Assembly (NCBI GenBank): GCA_026413225.1
Contig: CM048572.1
Coordinates: forward strand, 5,828,001 to 5,892,000
Source of the DNA: Otis tarda
Lineage: Eukaryota > Chordata > Aves > Otidiformes > Otididae
Direction: 5' to 3'
DNA length: 64,000 bases
Below the pieces are notes generated by a model. That model was not told the DNA's origin and searched no databases. It was given only the letters and a program-made list of their open reading frames with translations. This document shows, in pieces, positions 1-9,611 of this stretch (positions are counted from its first letter, which is position 1; the number at the start of each line of letters is the position of its first letter). A program made the translations under genes and the position numbers.

Positions 1-165
1 GTCTGGCAGCCTCTGGCAGCAGGGTTGGATGCTGCCTGCACCTAACATGCCTCACCACCCCCCAACAAACCTGTCTGCAGTGGGAGGTCATCTGTCATCC
101 CATGGGCTCATTGTCCGTGTGTCCATCTGCTGCCTGGCCTCATGGGACCTCTCTCCTCATTGCAG

Positions 166-269
166 TGCGCAGTCAAAGCCCTGTTCGACTACAAGGCGCA
201 GCGAGAAGATGAGCTCACCTTCACCAAAAACGCCATCATCCAGAACGTGGAGAAACAGGAAGGAGGCTG
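166..269 (+). CDS. PLCG1: PLCG1 exon: SH3 domain, first part
   Basis: The exon follows an acceptor (cattgcag) and begins [12 protein letters not shown], the ALYDY-like first strand of the SH3 domain. It ends in phase 2 inside the first Trp of the Trp-Trp pair; the donor is gtaagt. Confidence 0.95.
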
Positions 270-3200
270 GTAAGTTGGTCCTGAACCCCCTTTTTCCCTT
301 GGGGACACAATCAAACCTCGGTGTCACCATCCATACAGAGGTGCGTCCCCTCTACGGATGGGTCTGTTTGGGGGTTGTCCACAAGCTGCACAGCCCCAAG
401 CCTCACGAACCCCAAAAGCAGATGATGGAGGAGCTGCCTGTTCCCCTTGACCCCCAGTCAGGATGCTCTGGGATCCCGTGGTGGGTGCTGATGCTGCCCC
501 TTCCCTCCCTTCCAGGTGGAGAGGAGATTATGGCGGCAAGAAGCAGCTGTGGTTCCCTTCCAACTACGTAGAGGAGATTACTGGTCCCAGCAGTCTGGAG
601 CCGGAGCGGGAGGTGAGCTTGTGCCTGAGCGGAGCAAGGAGGGGTGGTGGGGAGGAGCGCGTGTGTGCAGCCCTCCGCACTCGGGCGCGCTGCCCAGCGC
701 CATCCTGCCCCTGCTTCGTTCCCAGCAGCAGCTGGATGAGAACAGTCCCCTCGGAGACCTGCTCGGAGGCGTCCTGGACGTGCCTTCCTGCCAGATCGGT
801 GAGTGCCAGGGAGGGCTGGAGGAGTGGGGGGTGTTACAGCTGTTACATCTGCTGCCTCCAGTGACCAGAAATGGGAGCTTCTCCTCTTGGCTGAAGAGAC
901 CCAGGGCAGCCATGAGAGTCCCTTAGCACCTCTTCCCTCCCTTCCTCCCTCTGTGGTGCGAAGGACTTGGCTCAGCATCTGCTGGTGACCTTGCCCTCTG
1001 CTCCCTCTCCCCGTGCAGCCACCCGCCCCGAGGGGAAGAACAACCGCCTCTTCGTCTTCTCCATCAGCATGGCCTCGGTGTCGCGCTTGTCCCTCGATGT
1101 GGCAGCCGATACATACGAGGATTTGGTGGACTGGGTGAAGAAGATCCGGGAGGCAGCCCAAACGGCCGACGCACGGGTGAGTTTGGAGAGCCCTTGGCAG
1201 GGGAGATGTCTCCTTGCCAAGTCCTGCATTTCCCAGGAGCTGAGGAGTGGGGGGAGGTTGGTGGGGGGGTGATGAGATGGCAGCCTGCAATGAGTGGCAG
1301 AGCAGTCACGAAGATGATAAAGCCACAGTCGTCTCTGACAATATAGCAAGGGGTGATGGCGGCCACACACTGTGGCTTGAGAGGTTCAGGCTGGACATCT
1401 GGGAAGACTGGTCCATCGGGAGGGTGTTGCAGCCTTGGGAGGTGGAGGATCTCCATCCGTGGAGGGTGCAAGGCTTGGCTACAAGGCCACAGCCACCTTG
1501 TGCTGGCACTGGTGCCAGTCCTGCTCCAGGTGGGAGGTAGGACTCACCAAGGGTCCTTCCCATGGGCAGTTTTGTGGTGTCCCCCTGTGCAGACCCAGCA
1601 GGCCTGCTAGTGGTTCCCACAGCGTGGGCAGGAGCGGCCGCACCAGGCCAGCACTGCCATTAACCGCAGTTGGCAAGCTGGGTTATCCAATGCCGTTGCT
1701 CCCACCTGGGCCTCACACCTCTCTCTTCCTGTCTTGGCAGCTCTCCGAAGGGAAGATGATGGAGAGGAGAAAGAAAATTGCCCTGGAACTTTCAGAGCTG
1801 GTGGTCTATTGCAGACCTGTGCCCTTCGATGAAGAAAGTGAGCATCTGCCAGTCTGGTGGCCACCGTAGGCGGTCACCGTGGCATTACAGACCCCGCAGT
1901 GTGCCCCGCGGTGCTGCTTTGGCTAGATCTCAGCAGAGGGCAGGTGTCCAAAGCAAGTTGGAACCAGTTTACATTGGAGCTCTGGAAATGTCCATCTCCA
2001 GAAGGTGGAAGTTCCCCTCCCCATCCCTCTGTGGCTGGGATGTGTCACCATCCAGAGCAGCTGCTGGTGGAGCAGGGCTGGGGAGCACCGTGCCTGATCG
2101 CCGAGGGCGGTTTCAGCCATCGGTGCTGGGCACCCGGCAAACGCCTGGACAGAGCAGGATCTGCACAACCTGGTGCTGGCTGAGCCAAGGCAGGAGAGGA
2201 TGGTGTTAGGGCGGGGCCCAGGGTGGTTGAAATGTCTGGGAAGGAACGTGCTCCTGGCTTACGCTGTGCTGTCTCCTCCCAGAGATCGGCACAGAGAGGG
2301 CCTGTTACCGAGATATGTCCTCCTTTCCCGAGACCAAGGCGGAAAAGTACGTCAACAAGATCAAAGGGAAGAAGTTCCTGCAGTACAACCGCCTGCAGCT
2401 CTCCCGCATCTACCCCAAGGGCCAGCGCCTCGACTCCTCCAACTACGACCCCCTGCCCATGTGGATCTGCGGCAGCCAGCTGGTAGCACTCAACTTCCAG
2501 ACCCCAGGTGAGGGCAGGGAAGGTGGGCAGGCTCCTGGGGTACCCTCTGCCTCCTCCCAGCCCCATCTGGGCAAACAGGGGGTCTGGGGAGGGGGTCTGC
2601 GGACTGGGTGCCGGGTGCCGGGAGCAGGATGCAGTGGTGATGTCCAAGCACGTGGTTGCTGCAGTGGGGGAATGGCTGGATTGAGCCGGGCTGAGCCAGG
2701 AGGTTGTGGTGCCATGAGAAGAAGATGAAACGGAGAGGAAGCAGGGCTTCCTCCACGGTCCCTGGCAGCAGGCAGAGCGGGCAGGGGACGTACTAAAGGG
2801 GTGGTGCAGCCCCAGCCCTGGGACACCGATGACTGGTTGCAGGGTCTGAGTCGAGCTCGCTGCTCTGTGCACCGTTCCCCAGCTTCCACCCCTGCTCCTG
2901 CCACGCAGTCCAGCCTTCCCCTTTCCCTGGCCCTTGCCAAACCCCGCTGTGAGGCTGTTCAGCTCACCAACCCACCAGAAAACGACCTGCCTCTTTTTTT
3001 CCTGCTGACTTTTTCATTCCTTTTGTGAATCCAAGCATCTCGCAGGGCGGTTTGGCAAACACTTGAGCCAGCACAAGGAAAGCTGAAAGGAGAGGGAGGA
3101 AAAGAAGGGGGTGACCCATGGAGCATGGGGTAGTTGGGCAGATCGCGCATGAGAGAGTCACCCCATGGCCCCGGCACGTGGGCATTGCCAAGGGGTGGGC

Positions 3201-6200
3201 CAGGTCCCTTTGCAAAAGGCTTGTGGAAAGGGCACGGGGTCTCCTCGCTCCATCTCCTGCCTGTGCTCTCCAGACAAGCCCATGCAGATGAACCAGGCCT
3301 TGTTCATGTCCAGCGGCCAGTGCGGGTACGTCCTGCAGCCAGCCAACATGCGGGACGACGTCTTTGACCCCTTCGACAAGAGCACGCTGCGGGGGGTTGA
3401 GCCGCTCTCCATCTCCATTGAGGTCAGTGCCTCGTCCCAGCGCGGGCTCAGATCCAGGCGCTCATACCGAGTTTGGGGGGATATAATGGTTTTTCCTGGT
3501 TCCTGGCCTCTGTCTGCAGCTGCTGCCCACCAAACCCCTCAGCCCCTACTTGGAGAGCCCTCGCTGAAGGGGAAGACCCATGGGTGCCACTGAGGGAGGC
3601 ACCACCGACCCCCCTGGGTGCCTGGAGCGGAGCAGCAGGAGCATCCCTGGATGCTGCCCCCGGGACCCCCCCTGCCCAGGGCCCGGTGCCAGCAGGTGGC
3701 ATCCACGAGCCGCAGAGGTGACATCCCTGTCCCCAGAGCGTGGCCGGCACTGCCCAAGCGCAGGATGGCTCCCAGCCGGGTGACACAGGAGCTGTGCCCC
3801 TGCTCTGTCCCCTTCCCGCTCGGGAGGATGCTCGTGCACAAACAGCAGCTCTGCTGAAGCCACCTCAGGTTCGGAGTGCTCTCACCTCAGCGAGCCACAG
3901 CCCTGCTCAGGGGGGACACCCCATCGTGCCCCAGCTGCATCATTGACCCTCTGTCCACCATCTCCTTAAAAATCCCTATTTTACAAACTTTTCCTGCATC
4001 TTGGGGTGCAGCAGCACCCAGCAGGCATCGAGAGTCCCTGTGCCGTAGCCCCTCTGTGTCTCCTTTAAGAGACGGGCTCAGCCTTTTGTCCTCTGGCGAA
4101 ACTGCCCCCGTGGCCCCACCAAAGCCAGCTTCCACGGATGGAGAAGCCATCTCAAGCCCAGCATGACTCAAAGCACATGATCCAGCGTTGGCCGCGTGTC
4201 CTTCCCCTGCAGCAGCAGCGTGCGGGCGGCACGCTGGAGCGACATATGGCCACTGGCCTTCCTCCTGCGAGGAAGCAGGGTGTCGTTTGAGTTGAGCACA
4301 GACCGTGCTGTGAACGGGAGGCAGAGCAGCAGCAGAGAGCAGCTCCTTTTCTTCCCGTCGAGAAGTTTCGGCAAAGAAGGGGGTGTCCAGCGTAGCTCTC
4401 CGGGCGGGGGAAGGCGGCTCGGCTTGGTGGCCCAGCTCCAGGCTGGAGCAGGGATGCTGTGGTCCCAGGCCCGGCTGTGCAGGCAGCAGACAGGAACCTG
4501 GGGCAGTTCTGCCGCCTTTTTTAATGGCCTGCGCATCAAATTGGTGCTCGGTAACGCCACAGCAGCTTCCGGGGTGGGAGCTGTTTTTCTCCAAGGGGCA
4601 GGCTCGCTGGGCTGGCTGGCAGCCTCTCCTCTCTCCAATTAGCAGAGCCAGGGCGATGGATTTGGAAAGAAAACATCTTGGTATGCAAACAAGGTTTTTT
4701 TCCTTTGCTCTCGTCTCTTACCAAATCTCTCCTGCTTGCTACGCAGGTCCTGGGGGCCCGGCACCTTCCCAAAAATGGAAGGGGAATCGTTTGTCCTTTC
4801 GTGGAGGTGGAGGTGTCGGGGGCTGAGTATGACAACGCCAAGCAGAAAACCGAGATCGTGGGTGAGTGAGGAGAGGGGAGAAGGAGGCACCACCACTCCT
4901 GACCACGGCGTGAGCCGTGGGCACTGCAGCGAAGCCTGGCCCCGGGGCGGGGGCTGCCCGGGAGCTCAGTGTCAGCCGTGGTGGGCAGCGGGGGGCACGG
5001 GGCTCGGCGGGGGCTGCCTGTTGACTGCAGTGTTTTGTGATTAGCGGACAACGGCCTGAACCCCGTCTGGACCCCGAAGCAGTTCCACTTTCAGGTCAGC
5101 AACCCCGACTTTGCCTTCCTCCGCTTCGTGGTGTATGAGGAGGACATGTTCAGCGATGAGAACTTCCTGGCTCAGGCCACCTTCCTGGTGAAGGGCTTGA
5201 AGACGGGTAAAGCACCTGGGGAAGTGGGGCAGGGGGGAGAAGAGGGCGGGGGGAGGGTATCATGGTGGTCCTCACCAGTTTGCTAATTGCATCGTTAGCC
5301 AGGGAGATGCTGAGTTTCATGGGAGGATGCTGTCAGTCTCCAGGCTGGCTCAGTCCCTCCTGTGCCAGGTCAAGTCCCCAGCCACATGAAGGAAGGACAA
5401 AGCCATTTGCTAACATCCCTTGGGGCTGGCTGCCATTTAGGAGGAGCTGGAGGGGGGGCTTGGAAAAAAAAAACAACCCTGAATTCTGTGCCAGGGGACT
5501 GACACGTCAGTGCCTGTGCCATGAGTGACGTTGGGGCTGTCTTTTCTCCAGGTTTCCGAGCTGTACCCCTGAAAAACAACTACAGTGAGAACCTGGAGCT
5601 GGCTTCCCTACTCGTCAAGATAGACATTTTTCCTAGCAAGGTAAGGAAGTGAGAGCATCCTTCTCTGCTCAGCTCCGCAGCAGCACAGCTCTGGTGCAGT
5701 GAAGCTCAGCATTGCCAGGCCTGAATGTCTGCAGGAGAACCAAGTTTTCGGCGCAGCGCTGTAGTGATGCACGGAGGGCTGGCAGGGTGGGAAACGCTGG
5801 GCTCACCTCCTGCAGCGAGCTGTGGCATTTTTTAGCCCTGGGCTGCAGCTGACTTGCCTGGAAATCCCTTCAGCAAAAGCTGAAGGAGGCAGATTTGCTC
5901 CATCCCAGTCCCTGTCTGCGCTCCGGGGAGGTTGCACCTCGGTATCACGGAGCCTGGCTGATGCAGGGCCATCCGCATTGGCACAAGCAGAGGACAGAGC
6001 TCTTCCAGAGACAGATGTTTCTTTTATCTCTTCATTTAAAATGATGTTGGAGGGAGCCAGCGATGGGTGTTACAGACAGAGCAGCTGCCCCTTGCAGACC
6101 CCAGGACCCTGTGAGCCCTGCCCTGGGACTGCCTTTGCTATGAGATGTACACTTCCTTTACGACTGTATTTCTTCTTTTCTGACCCAAGCAGGAGAATGG

Positions 6201-6773
6201 CGAAATAAACCTCTTCAGTGCCTCAGCCCTACGGGACCGAGCAGGGGACGCTTCCAGTCAGCTGCTGACCGGCAGAGGCAGAGAGGGCTCCTTTGAGGTG
6301 CGGTACCAGCAGCCCTTCGAGGACTTCCGTATGTCGCAGGAGCAGCTGGCTGACCACTTCGAGAGCCGGGAGCGAAGGTACACCAGTGCGCACAGAGCTC
6401 TTCCCAGCATGAGACCCTCCCCAGCACTTCAACCTCCTGATAAACGCAGTCTCCCAGTAACCCCGAGCGGAGATGCAGCCTTGTGTGGCTGTGTGGAAAC
6501 CCTCAATTTCAGCATGAAAGTTGTGCCAGGCCTTGGGGGAGTCACTGCTTTGGGGGTCTGTGGGAGTAGGGTGGGATGAGAAGCTGCCACGCTGCAGTTG
6601 GTGCCACTTGTGTGGGGCACACGCTGAGCCCCTGCTTTCCTCCCTCGGGGTGGCTTTTGACACGGGAGCATCGCCCTTGCTCGCCCCTCGGTCAGCCTCA
6701 GCTGTGTCCCCTCTCTGTCCCTCGCTGCAGGGTACTGCGGAGGACTCGGGTCAACGGGGACAACCGGCTGTAG
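166..6773 (+). CDS. PLCG1: Phospholipase C gamma 1, C-terminal half (12 exons)
   Basis: PLC-gamma-1 hydrolyses PtdIns(4,5)P2 to IP3 and diacylglycerol downstream of receptor and non-receptor tyrosine kinases, in the cytosol and at the plasma membrane. The window opens in the intron before the SH3 exon. Joined exons are 166-269, 516-612, 729-798, 1019-1176, 1741-1837, 2283-2507, 3274-3422, 4747-4861, 5045-5206, 5552-5640, 6190-6377 and 6731-6773. All have GT-AG borders and matching phases, giving 498 residues and TAG. Domains in order are SH3, second half of the split PH domain, catalytic Y box, C2 domain and the C-terminal tail ending NGDNRL. The length agrees with the last ~498 residues of the ~1,290-residue mammalian protein. 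The N-terminal PH, EF hands, X box and both SH2 domains lie outside the window. Identification is very secure from near-identity to remembered mammalian PLCG1; PLCG2 differs much more. Confidence 0.97.
516..612 (+). CDS. PLCG1: PLCG1 exon: SH3 domain, second part
   Basis: The first base completes the split Trp codon, giving WWRGDYGG, the SH3 proline-binding tryptophans. PSNYVEEI closes the SH3 fold. The exon ends in phase 0 after EPERE, with donor gtgagc. Confidence 0.95.
729..798 (+). CDS. PLCG1: PLCG1 exon: linker to split PH, with tandem acceptor
   Basis: It encodes [12 protein letters not shown]...VPSCQI, the linker entering the second half of the split PH domain. The acceptor is a run, cag-cag-cag (723-731), so the exon could start at 726, 729 or 732. 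I chose 729 because it keeps the single residue between the preceding Glu and LDENS that I remember for the mammalian protein. It ends in phase 1 with donor gtgagt. Confidence 0.88.
1019..1176 (+). CDS. PLCG1: PLCG1 exon: C-terminal half of the split PH domain
   Basis: It encodes [19 protein letters not shown] followed by [20 protein letters not shown]. The late Trp in the terminal helix is the PH-domain hallmark. The borders are gtgcag and gtgagt. The start of the helix differs modestly from the mammalian sequence (TYEDLV against SQEELQ), as expected between bird and mammal. Confidence 0.95.
1741..1837 (+). CDS. PLCG1: PLCG1 exon: PH to Y-box linker
   Basis: It encodes [20 protein letters not shown] then [10 protein letters not shown], ending in phase 1 before gtgagc. 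The acceptor is cttggcag. Confidence 0.95.
2283..2507 (+). CDS. PLCG1: PLCG1 exon: catalytic Y box, main part
   Basis: It encodes the ETKAEKYVN and [20 protein letters not shown] segments, then [20 protein letters not shown] and ALNFQTP. This is the signature core of the PLC Y half-barrel, whose Ser, Arg and Tyr residues contact the inositol phosphate head group. It is the longest PLCG1 exon here (225 bases), phase 1 to phase 1. Confidence 0.96.
3274..3422 (+). CDS. PLCG1: PLCG1 exon: end of Y box
   Basis: It encodes [12 protein letters not shown]...CGYVLQP and the lead-in to the C2 domain ([14 protein letters not shown]). The end is phase 0 at GAG before gtcagt. The acceptor is ctctccag. 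Confidence 0.95.
4747..4861 (+). CDS. PLCG1: PLCG1 exon: C2 domain, first part
   Basis: It encodes [20 protein letters not shown] and the strand containing [11 protein letters not shown]. It follows the longest PLCG1 intron here (1.3 kb) and ends in phase 1 at gtgagt. Confidence 0.95.
5045..5206 (+). CDS. PLCG1: PLCG1 exon: C2 domain, central part
   Basis: It encodes [17 protein letters not shown], then [20 protein letters not shown], the typical C2 N-P-x-W and V-Y-E-D motifs. The acceptor is gtgattag; the exon ends in phase 1 at gtaaag. Confidence 0.95.
5552..5640 (+). CDS. PLCG1: PLCG1 exon: C2 domain, last strands
   Basis: It encodes [20 protein letters not shown] then VKIDIFPSK, closing the C2 fold. 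The end is phase 0 at gtaagg. Confidence 0.95.
6190..6377 (+). CDS. PLCG1: PLCG1 exon: regulatory C-terminal tail
   Basis: It encodes the tail with [20 protein letters not shown]. The Ser at 6289-6291 and Tyr at 6304-6306 correspond to the phosphorylation sites known in mammals as Ser1248 and Tyr1253. The acceptor is a NAGNAG (aagcag, 6187-6192), so the first Gln may be included (start 6190) or skipped (start 6193). It ends in phase 2 at gtacac. Confidence 0.92.
6731..6773 (+). CDS. PLCG1: PLCG1 last coding exon and stop
   Basis: After acceptor cgctgcag the first base completes an Arg codon. The remaining codons read [13 protein letters not shown] and end at TAG (6771-6773). The C-terminal TRVNGDNRL matches mammalian PLCG1, which fixes the end of the gene. 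Confidence 0.95.
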
Positions 6774-7350
6774 CCCATCTCGGCGGGCGAAAGCACCTCC
6801 AGTGCTTGTGAATCTCACTGGCACGCTGTGAACTGGTTTCTATGGAAACGGCACTGCTATGGCCTACTTTCAGGCAGCTTTTCCAGTTTCTCTGCTGAAG
6901 GGTGTTCCAGTGGAGAACTAAAAAAAAAAATATATTGGGGGAAAAAAAAAAAAACCAAACAAAACCCTAACCAACCCCACCAACCTTCACCACCATGCCC
7001 TTAATGAAGCGCATGGGTGCGTACAGCCTGCCGGCCGCCGAGGTGAGAGATGGATCTGTCAATATTCGCCAGGAAAGAGACTCAAAAATCCTCCCAACCA
7101 CCGCTCTGCCTGTATTCCCAGAGATCCCGCTCCCGCGCAGCTGCCGGCGGCGCTTTGCGGCCATCCTTCGCTGGAGCTGTTCCCAGCGCACCCGGCAAGG
7201 GGGGACTTCAGCAACCAAGGCAGCTCATCTCTCCGTCCCGGCGGCATCGCACCTACCTGTATAGCCACTGCCTCTGGGCCCAGTAGTGAGCCTCTACGTT
7301 TACAAGGCCGCTCTAGCTTTAACCGACAATAAAAGTGTCAGTATTACACG
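6774..7350 (+). other. PLCG1: PLCG1 3' untranslated region
   Basis: Noncoding sequence from the TAG to just past AATAAA. It contains two A-rich stretches at about 6921-6965. An 89-codon open frame (6995-7264) lies inside it but has no recognisable features and is not called. Confidence 0.8.
7328..7333 (+). terminator. PLCG1: PLCG1 polyadenylation signal AATAAA
   Basis: Canonical AATAAA about 555 bases past the stop, followed within 20-35 bases by GT-rich sequence (gtgtggtggctccggtgtc), as expected of a downstream element. The cleavage site is probably near 7350. Confidence 0.8.
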
Positions 7351-7444
7351 TGTGGTGGCTCCGGTGTCTGCATCCAGGAGCTGGGGTGCAGCCCTGCTCC
7401 CTGTTTCCTCCTGACTTTATGGAGTTTGCAGCTACTGTCACAGG

Positions 7445-7925
7445 CCCCCAATGTAAGAAGGACATGGACCAGGTGGGGAGGGTCTGTGGAGGCCACAAAG
7501 ATGATCAGAGGGCTGGAGCACCTCTCCTGTGAGGACAGGCTGAGAGAGCTGGGGCTGTTCAGCCTGGAGAAGAGGAGGCTCCCGGGAGACCTTAGAGCGG
7601 CCTTGCAGTGCCTAAAGGGGGCTGCAGGAAAGGTGGGGAGAGACTCTTCAGCAGGGCCTGGTGTGACAGGATGAGGGGTGATGGTTTTAAAACAGAGGGA
7701 GGTAGATTCACATTAGACATAAGGAAGAAATTTCTTTACAGTGAGGTTTTTACAACTGGCCCAGGCTGCCCAGAGAGGTGGTGGATGCCCCAGCCCTGGA
7801 AACATTCCAGGCCAGGTTGGACGGGGCTCTGAGCAACCTGATCTGGTTGGAGATGTCCCTGCTCCTTGCAGAGGGCTGGACCTTTAAAGATCCCTTCCAA
7901 CCTTAACTATTCTATGATTCTATGT
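7445..7925 (+). mobile_element. CR1 LINE, 5'-truncated 3' end
   Basis: Classic avian CR1 3' segment. Landmarks are gccacaaagatgatcagagg, the tggagcacctctcc block, gctgttcagcctggagaaga, ataaggaagaaatttcttta, cccaggctgcccagag, and the terminal ctattctatgattctatg, whose ATTCTATG units are the CR1 3' repeat. It is about 480 bases, + orientation, with no coding capacity. It sits between the PLCG1 and ZHX3 3' ends. Confidence 0.95.
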
Positions 7926-8035
7926 TTGCACCGATACTACTGCTCTTTATTTCCACCCCAAGAGGCAGCTAATGGATATTACTTGAAGTGCTCCTGTGGC
8001 TTTGTCCTATACTAATTATTTATATAGTGCTAGGT

Positions 8036-8104
8036 CTTGAAGATGCCAAGTGGACTAGATGGCCTTTAAAGGTCCCTTCCCACCCATACCATTCCATGAT
8101 TCTA
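8036..8104 (+). mobile_element. CR1 LINE tail fragment
   Basis: A second, shorter CR1 3' end in the same orientation: ggactagatggcctttaaag, then gtcccttcccaccc and ccatgattct. Only about 70 bases remain. The DNA between the two CR1 tails (7926-8035) and after this one (8105-8490) shows nothing recognisable. Confidence 0.8.
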
Positions 8105-8513
8105 CTGGGGGAAGAAATAAGCAGGAACAGCCCAGGGTTTAATGGTGGGCACTCAAAAGGGTAAAACAAGGGTATGTGCTACAGCTGACCGTGCCTTTCT
8201 CAACTGGACTGGGGCTGAACAGTGACTCCAGGCTGCAGGAGGGCTCCTAGGATGGAGGTATCTGGGCTCCAGCATGCTGACAGGTCACCCATGGCCTTAC
8301 CCTGTGGGTAAGCTGTCGTGCTTTTTAAAACAAATCAGAGGGTTGTGAGTGAGCATTCCCCACAGCTGGGGTGCAGAGCACAGCCCCCCTCCTCCCCTCC
8401 ATGGGACAGCTCTCACCATTGTGGACCAGTAGCACCAGGCATAAAGGCATCACCATGGGCTTCCCCAAACCTGGGCGTGATCACAAGTCAACTCACGTTC
8501 ATCTTTTACGCTC

Positions 8514-8519
8514 TTTATT
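8514..8519 (-). terminator. ZHX3: Candidate ZHX3 polyadenylation signal
   Basis: AATAAA on the - strand (TTTATT on +), with GT-rich DNA downstream on that strand. It would give ZHX3 a 3' UTR of about 5.7 kb. Other - strand AATAAA words exist, for example near 13090 and 7946, so this is the most plausible distal site rather than a proven one. Confidence 0.45.
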
Positions 8520-9587
8520 TAGGAACAACCAAAAATGTCTGGTTTCATTTCAACAAACTGTACAAGCAAGCTCTTCCCCTCGCCCACCCTCACATCCACA
8601 TATACAAAAGGAAGGGAAACTTGCCGTTCACTTCTCAGAAGTGGCAATGTTGCTACAGGGAGTTCTTGCCCTCAGAATAAGAGCAGGTAAAGTCCATAGC
8701 AGGTACAAGCTACCCTAGCCCTAGTAATAGCCACAGCCCACAATCACAGGCAGCTTCACTTTTTTTTTTTTGTCTCTTTAAAACCTTTACCAAAAGTAAA
8801 AACTATTTCCTGTCTCACATGATTGCCAAGGTGACCATCTAAAATTGTGGTCTTAAAAAAAAACACAATAATAACCCCCCTGGAACCCCCACACCTCCCC
8901 GGTACAAAGACGGTTACACAGCAGAGCCCTTGCTCTGCTCCCTAGCTGCACGGCCACCCTTATGAAAGGTCCCGTTGCAGTCACAATTACATTTTCCTTT
9001 GGATAAATCCAAGCAAAAATTCCAGGTCATTCAGCACCAGCATGATTTCTAAATAACAATAATTAAAAAAAAAAAAAAGAGACCCCATTATGCTGACTGT
9101 GTGGTCTGCTGAGAAACAAAGTGATCAACACGCTGTTCCCAAAGTCTCTCTTTTAGTGCAATGTTAGTATGTGCAAGGGGAATCAGAGCCACGTACCCAT
9201 AATACCACCACGAGCCAGATGGGGCAGAGAGAAAGTGCAATTTTAGCAAGAAATTTTCTATGCCATGGATTCCTAGCTCAACCTTCACTAGCACCAGTAA
9301 GTGAGAGTCCTCCAAATACCACCCTCCATCAGTACAGGAGAAAAAAAAGTGGCTTTAACTGTGCCATCAAAATATGGCCAACATCAGCCAACAGAGCACT
9401 CTTTACTGGAACAGGCAATACCAAGAAAAACAAAACCAAACCAAAAAAAAAAAAAAAACCAAAAAAACCCACAACTGCTTAGGTAACAGAGCTCCCTCGC
9501 TCTGCTTTTTAAAGTTTTGTGATGCCAATCCAGCATTCCTGGCAGTGGCCGCTGCCAATAAAACATACAGCAGAAACTCAATTTGCC

Positions 9588-9611
9588 AAAAAAAAAAAAA
9601 AAAAAAAAAAA
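9588..9611 (+). repeat. A24 homopolymer, preceded by AATAAA
   Basis: Twenty-four A residues on the + strand. AATAAA occurs at 9557-9562, 26 bases before the run, which is the layout of a retroposed polyadenylated 3' end, although no parent gene or target duplication was recognised. Confidence 0.9.

Larger units (their letters stand above)
270..6730 (+). other. PLCG1: PLCG1 introns within the window
   Basis: Eleven introns of 130 to 1,324 bases separate the exons: 270-515, 613-728, 799-1018, 1177-1740, 1838-2282, 2508-3273, 3423-4746, 4862-5044, 5207-5551, 5641-6189 and 6378-6730. They are GC-rich and short, as is usual on small avian chromosomes. I see no gene, recognisable repeat or RNA in them; open frames running across them are exon shadows or GC-rich noise. 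Confidence 0.85.

Noticed and set aside
403-1290. A 295-codon frame on the - strand
   Set aside because: It is antisense to PLCG1 exons, Pro/Gly/Arg-rich and has no motif; a shadow of GC-rich coding DNA.
6995-7264. An 89-codon frame after the PLCG1 stop
   Set aside because: It lies in the 3' UTR before AATAAA, with no domain, signal peptide or codon pattern; probably chance.
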